NCBI GenBank assembly: GCA_937897085.1
Contig: CALCOR010000091.1
Location: forward strand, 1 to 6,517
From: an uncultured euryarchaeote
GTDB lineage: Archaea > Thermoplasmatota > Poseidoniia > Poseidoniales > Thalassarchaeaceae
Length of the DNA: 6,517 nt
Direction of reading: 5' to 3'
Made by a program: the position numbers and the translations under genes. The notes under the pieces are model-generated. The model was not told the origin of the DNA, did no database searches, and was given only the letters and a program-made list of their open reading frames with translations. Shown here piece by piece: positions 4,651-6,517 of the stretch (its first letter is position 1; every line of letters begins with the position of its first letter).

Positions 4651-6517
4651 ATGGCGGTGCGGGCGAACGTCGAATGCTGCGTCGTGCAGGGCAGTTATCG
4701 ATCACGCTCCGGCGAAGAGGGTCCTGAGACAATCGTGGAACTCTGGTGCCGCGCTCGTGAAGGCCACTCAGTGCTGCTGCTGGTCCATGGGATGCGACCT
4801 TACCTGGATATAGCCGTCCCCGGACGCCCGACAGCAGAACTCCCGGAGAACATCGAACAACGACTTGAACGGGTACGTCAGACGAACGGGGTGACACGCG
4901 TTCACGAGCCACAGGAGAAGTGGACCGAACTAGGGATCAAGCCCCATTGGCGAGTTGAGATCACACAGCCGTACGCGATGACCACCGGACCTCGTGTACG
5001 CGAGAAATTGGAGGCTGACTGGGAGACGACCAGTGCGGACATCGTGTTCGTCAACCGGCTGTTCTACGACAACGATGTCGGTCCGCACATCCGTGCTGAT
5101 GCCGAGGTGCTGTGGGCTTCTGACAGTGCGCCTGAGGAATTGTTGGCCACTCTGCCCGAAACTCATCGCGGAGATGAGGCCAGAACGGAATCGGCTGAGA
5201 GAGTCCGCGAGTCTGGCGGTGAGGGACTTTACCCGGTGGACCTGATCGTCAGTTGCAACATTGCCCAGGTCACCCAATGCGAGGCGTTTCCAGCGCCGTT
5301 CGTGTTGTTCTCGTTCGACTTGGAGACGTCGATCGCCGAGGAGACCATCCTGTGCGCGGCAGCCGTCGTGCAGAGCGGCGACGAGCGCACTGAGCACACA
5401 TTCCGCGGCAGCGAGCGCGAGATCCTCGAAGGGTTGACCCGTCTGGTGCGCGAATCCGATCCGGACATAATCACTGGCTACAACATCGACAACTTCGATC
5501 TGCCACGTATCGAATCGCGGATGAAGGCGCTCGCTCTAGGCACGGATATCCAATCAGCAGCCGAATTGTTCGGCTGGGGCCGAGTGCCTCTATTCGACGC
5601 GGGCGGGGGGCGCTTGCTGCCAAAGAAGGACACCGCTCGTCGCACATGGCGCATACAAGGTCGCTGTGTGCTCGACGCCTGGTGGCAGGCACGGATGACT
5701 CTCAGGCCGCAACGAGAGACGCTGCGCTTCGTGGCCGAACTGCTCTGGCCCGAGCGCGATGACCTGCACAAGCTAGACGTCGATGCGAGCAGGATGGACG
5801 AGGAGTGGGCGAAGGATCCGGACCTGGTGCTGGAATACTGCCTACGTGACGCCATCCTGCCACTGGAGATCCTCAGTCACATCCACGCCGTCGAGCGCAA
5901 GGAGGCGTTGGCGGCGGTGGCGCGAGTTCCGTTGGAGGTGGCTACCGCGGGTACGACGAGTCAGTGGATCGACAGCATGGTCATCCGTTTGGCCGACCGT
6001 GAAGGAGTGGCCGTGCCCAGGACCCGCAGGGGCGGGAAGAGCGAGCAGATCGAGGGAGGATACGTCCACGAGGTGGAAGCGGGCCTGCAACCGTGGGTCG
6101 CCGTGCTCGACTTCAAGTCGATGTACCCGTCGATCATGATCAGTAACAACGTCTGCTACACTACCCGCATCGATGAGCGCAAGCGCCCCGACGAGGAAGT
6201 TCCTGAAGACGCTCACGAATCCCCTTTCGGTGCCTCCTTCCTCCCCGCCAGCTCCCGCCGCGGCCTCGTGCCCCAACTGTTGGAACACCTGATGGAACAA
6301 CGCGACATCCACAAGCGTGCGCTCGCTGATGCTCAAGAGAATGGAGACGGATCAGCAGAGATGTTCCACGACCAGATGCAGTTCGCCGTCAAGATCCTGA
6401 TGAACTCGTTCTACGGCGTGTTCGCCTCCAACTTCTACCGCTTCACCCACCCGCAACTCGGCGCCAGCATCACCGCCTGGGCGCGCTCGAACATCAAGCA
6501 GATTATCGGGCAACTCG
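4651..6517 (+). CDS. polB: Family B DNA polymerase with proofreading exonuclease, 3' end cut off by the window
   Basis: There are 622 codons in the window, with no stop before the edge; family members have roughly 750-900 residues, so the gene continues. Order of parts: an N-terminal domain (1 to about 215); a 3'-5' exonuclease with Exo I FSFDLET (Asp223, Glu225), Exo II GYNIDNFDLP (276-285, Asp283) and Exo III YCLRDA (Tyr396, Asp400); an EGGYVHEVEAGL linker motif (468-479); polymerase motif A LDFKSMYPSIM (486-496, Asp487, Tyr492); and motif B KILMNSFYG (581-589). The motif C YxDTDS, holding the second catalytic aspartates, should lie beyond the edge. All visible catalytic and proofreading residues are intact, so this looks like an active archaeal PolB for chromosomal replication or repair. 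The ATG at 4651 gives an N-terminus of the expected length. The gene diverges from the ilvE-upp operon. Confidence 0.95.
   Translation, partial: MAVRANVECCVVQGSYRSRSGEEGPETIVELWCRAREGHSVLLLVHGMRPYLDIAVPGRPTAELPENIEQRLERVRQTNGVTRVHEPQEKWTELGIKPHWRVEITQPYAMTTGPRVREKLEADWETTSADIVFVNRLFYDNDVGPHIRADAEVLWASDSAPEELLATLPETHRGDEARTESAERVRESGGEGLYPVDLIVSCNIAQVTQCEAFPAPFVLFSFDLETSIAEETILCAAAVVQSGDERTEHTFRGSEREILEGLTRLVRESDPDIITGYNIDNFDLPRIESRMKALALGTDIQSAAELFGWGRVPLFDAGGGRLLPKKDTARRTWRIQGRCVLDAWWQARMTLRPQRETLRFVAELLWPERDDLHKLDVDASRMDEEWAKDPDLVLEYCLRDAILPLEILSHIHAVERKEALAAVARVPLEVATAGTTSQWIDSMVIRLADREGVAVPRTRRGGKSEQIEGGYVHEVEAGLQPWVAVLDFKSMYPSIMISNNVCYTTRIDERKRPDEEVPEDAHESPFGASFLPASSRRGLVPQLLEHLMEQRDIHKRALADAQENGDGSAEMFHDQMQFAVKILMNSFYGVFASNFYRFTHPQLGASITAWARSNIKQIIGQL

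Noticed and set aside
4930..5397. A 155-codon minus-strand open frame within the polymerase gene
   Set aside because: It overlaps the N-terminal and exonuclease coding sequence of polB, where the + frame has conserved motifs; the reverse frame shows no family resemblance.
5842..6336. A 164-codon minus-strand open frame within the polymerase gene
   Set aside because: It is antisense to polymerase motif A and Exo III, and looks like a shadow of biased third-codon positions.
1..6517. A mobile element, defence system, CRISPR array or other novel system
   Set aside because: No transposase, integrase, nuclease, direct-repeat array, tRNA-associated attachment site or unknown gene cluster was seen; every sizeable gene falls in a known housekeeping or metabolic family.

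Overview
The window reads as ordinary, gene-dense, GC-rich archaeal chromosome. Three genes make it archaeal: ribosomal protein S8e and SRP19 (both absent from bacteria) and a family B replicative-type DNA polymerase. Shine-Dalgarno-like sites built on GGTGA/GGAG precede several genes, while others lack one, as in archaea that mix leadered and leaderless transcripts. A euryarchaeal or Thermoplasmatota lineage such as marine group II/III would fit the protein sequences and the metabolic mix, but this is an impression; no search could be run.

Layout: (1) The last 58 codons of a fumarylacetoacetate hydrolase-family gene lie on the + strand (1-175). (2) Convergent with it, with no spacer, is a two-gene minus-strand operon: a tandem-ACT-domain protein (1378-1773) followed by a FAD-dependent amino acid oxidase-like protein (176-1360, GTG start). 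(3) A 112-bp divergent spacer, holding an AT-rich box readable as a TATA element in both directions, separates this operon from a + strand pair, rps8e (1886-2278) and srp19 (2340-2789). (4) Convergent with srp19, 15 bp away, is a second minus-strand operon: a branched-chain aminotransferase (3431-4477) followed by uracil phosphoribosyltransferase (2805-3425), whose ribosome binding site overlaps the aminotransferase stop codon. (5) A 173-bp divergent spacer with a perfect 8+8 bp inverted repeat separates that operon from a family B DNA polymerase (4651 to the right edge), cut off after its third conserved polymerase motif. This polymerase reading frame is open to the window edge.

Functionally the window mixes information processing (S8e in the small ribosomal subunit, SRP19 in signal recognition particle assembly, PolB in replication or repair) with amino acid and pyrimidine salvage metabolism (BCAT, UPRTase, ACT sensor, FAD oxidase, FAH hydrolase). 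I saw no tRNA, rRNA, CRISPR array, insertion sequence, phage gene or toxin-antitoxin pair, and no evidence of a novel multi-gene system. The observations worth a second look are regulatory (the palindrome and the shared promoter), the basic tail of SRP19, and the ACT/FAD oxidase pairing.
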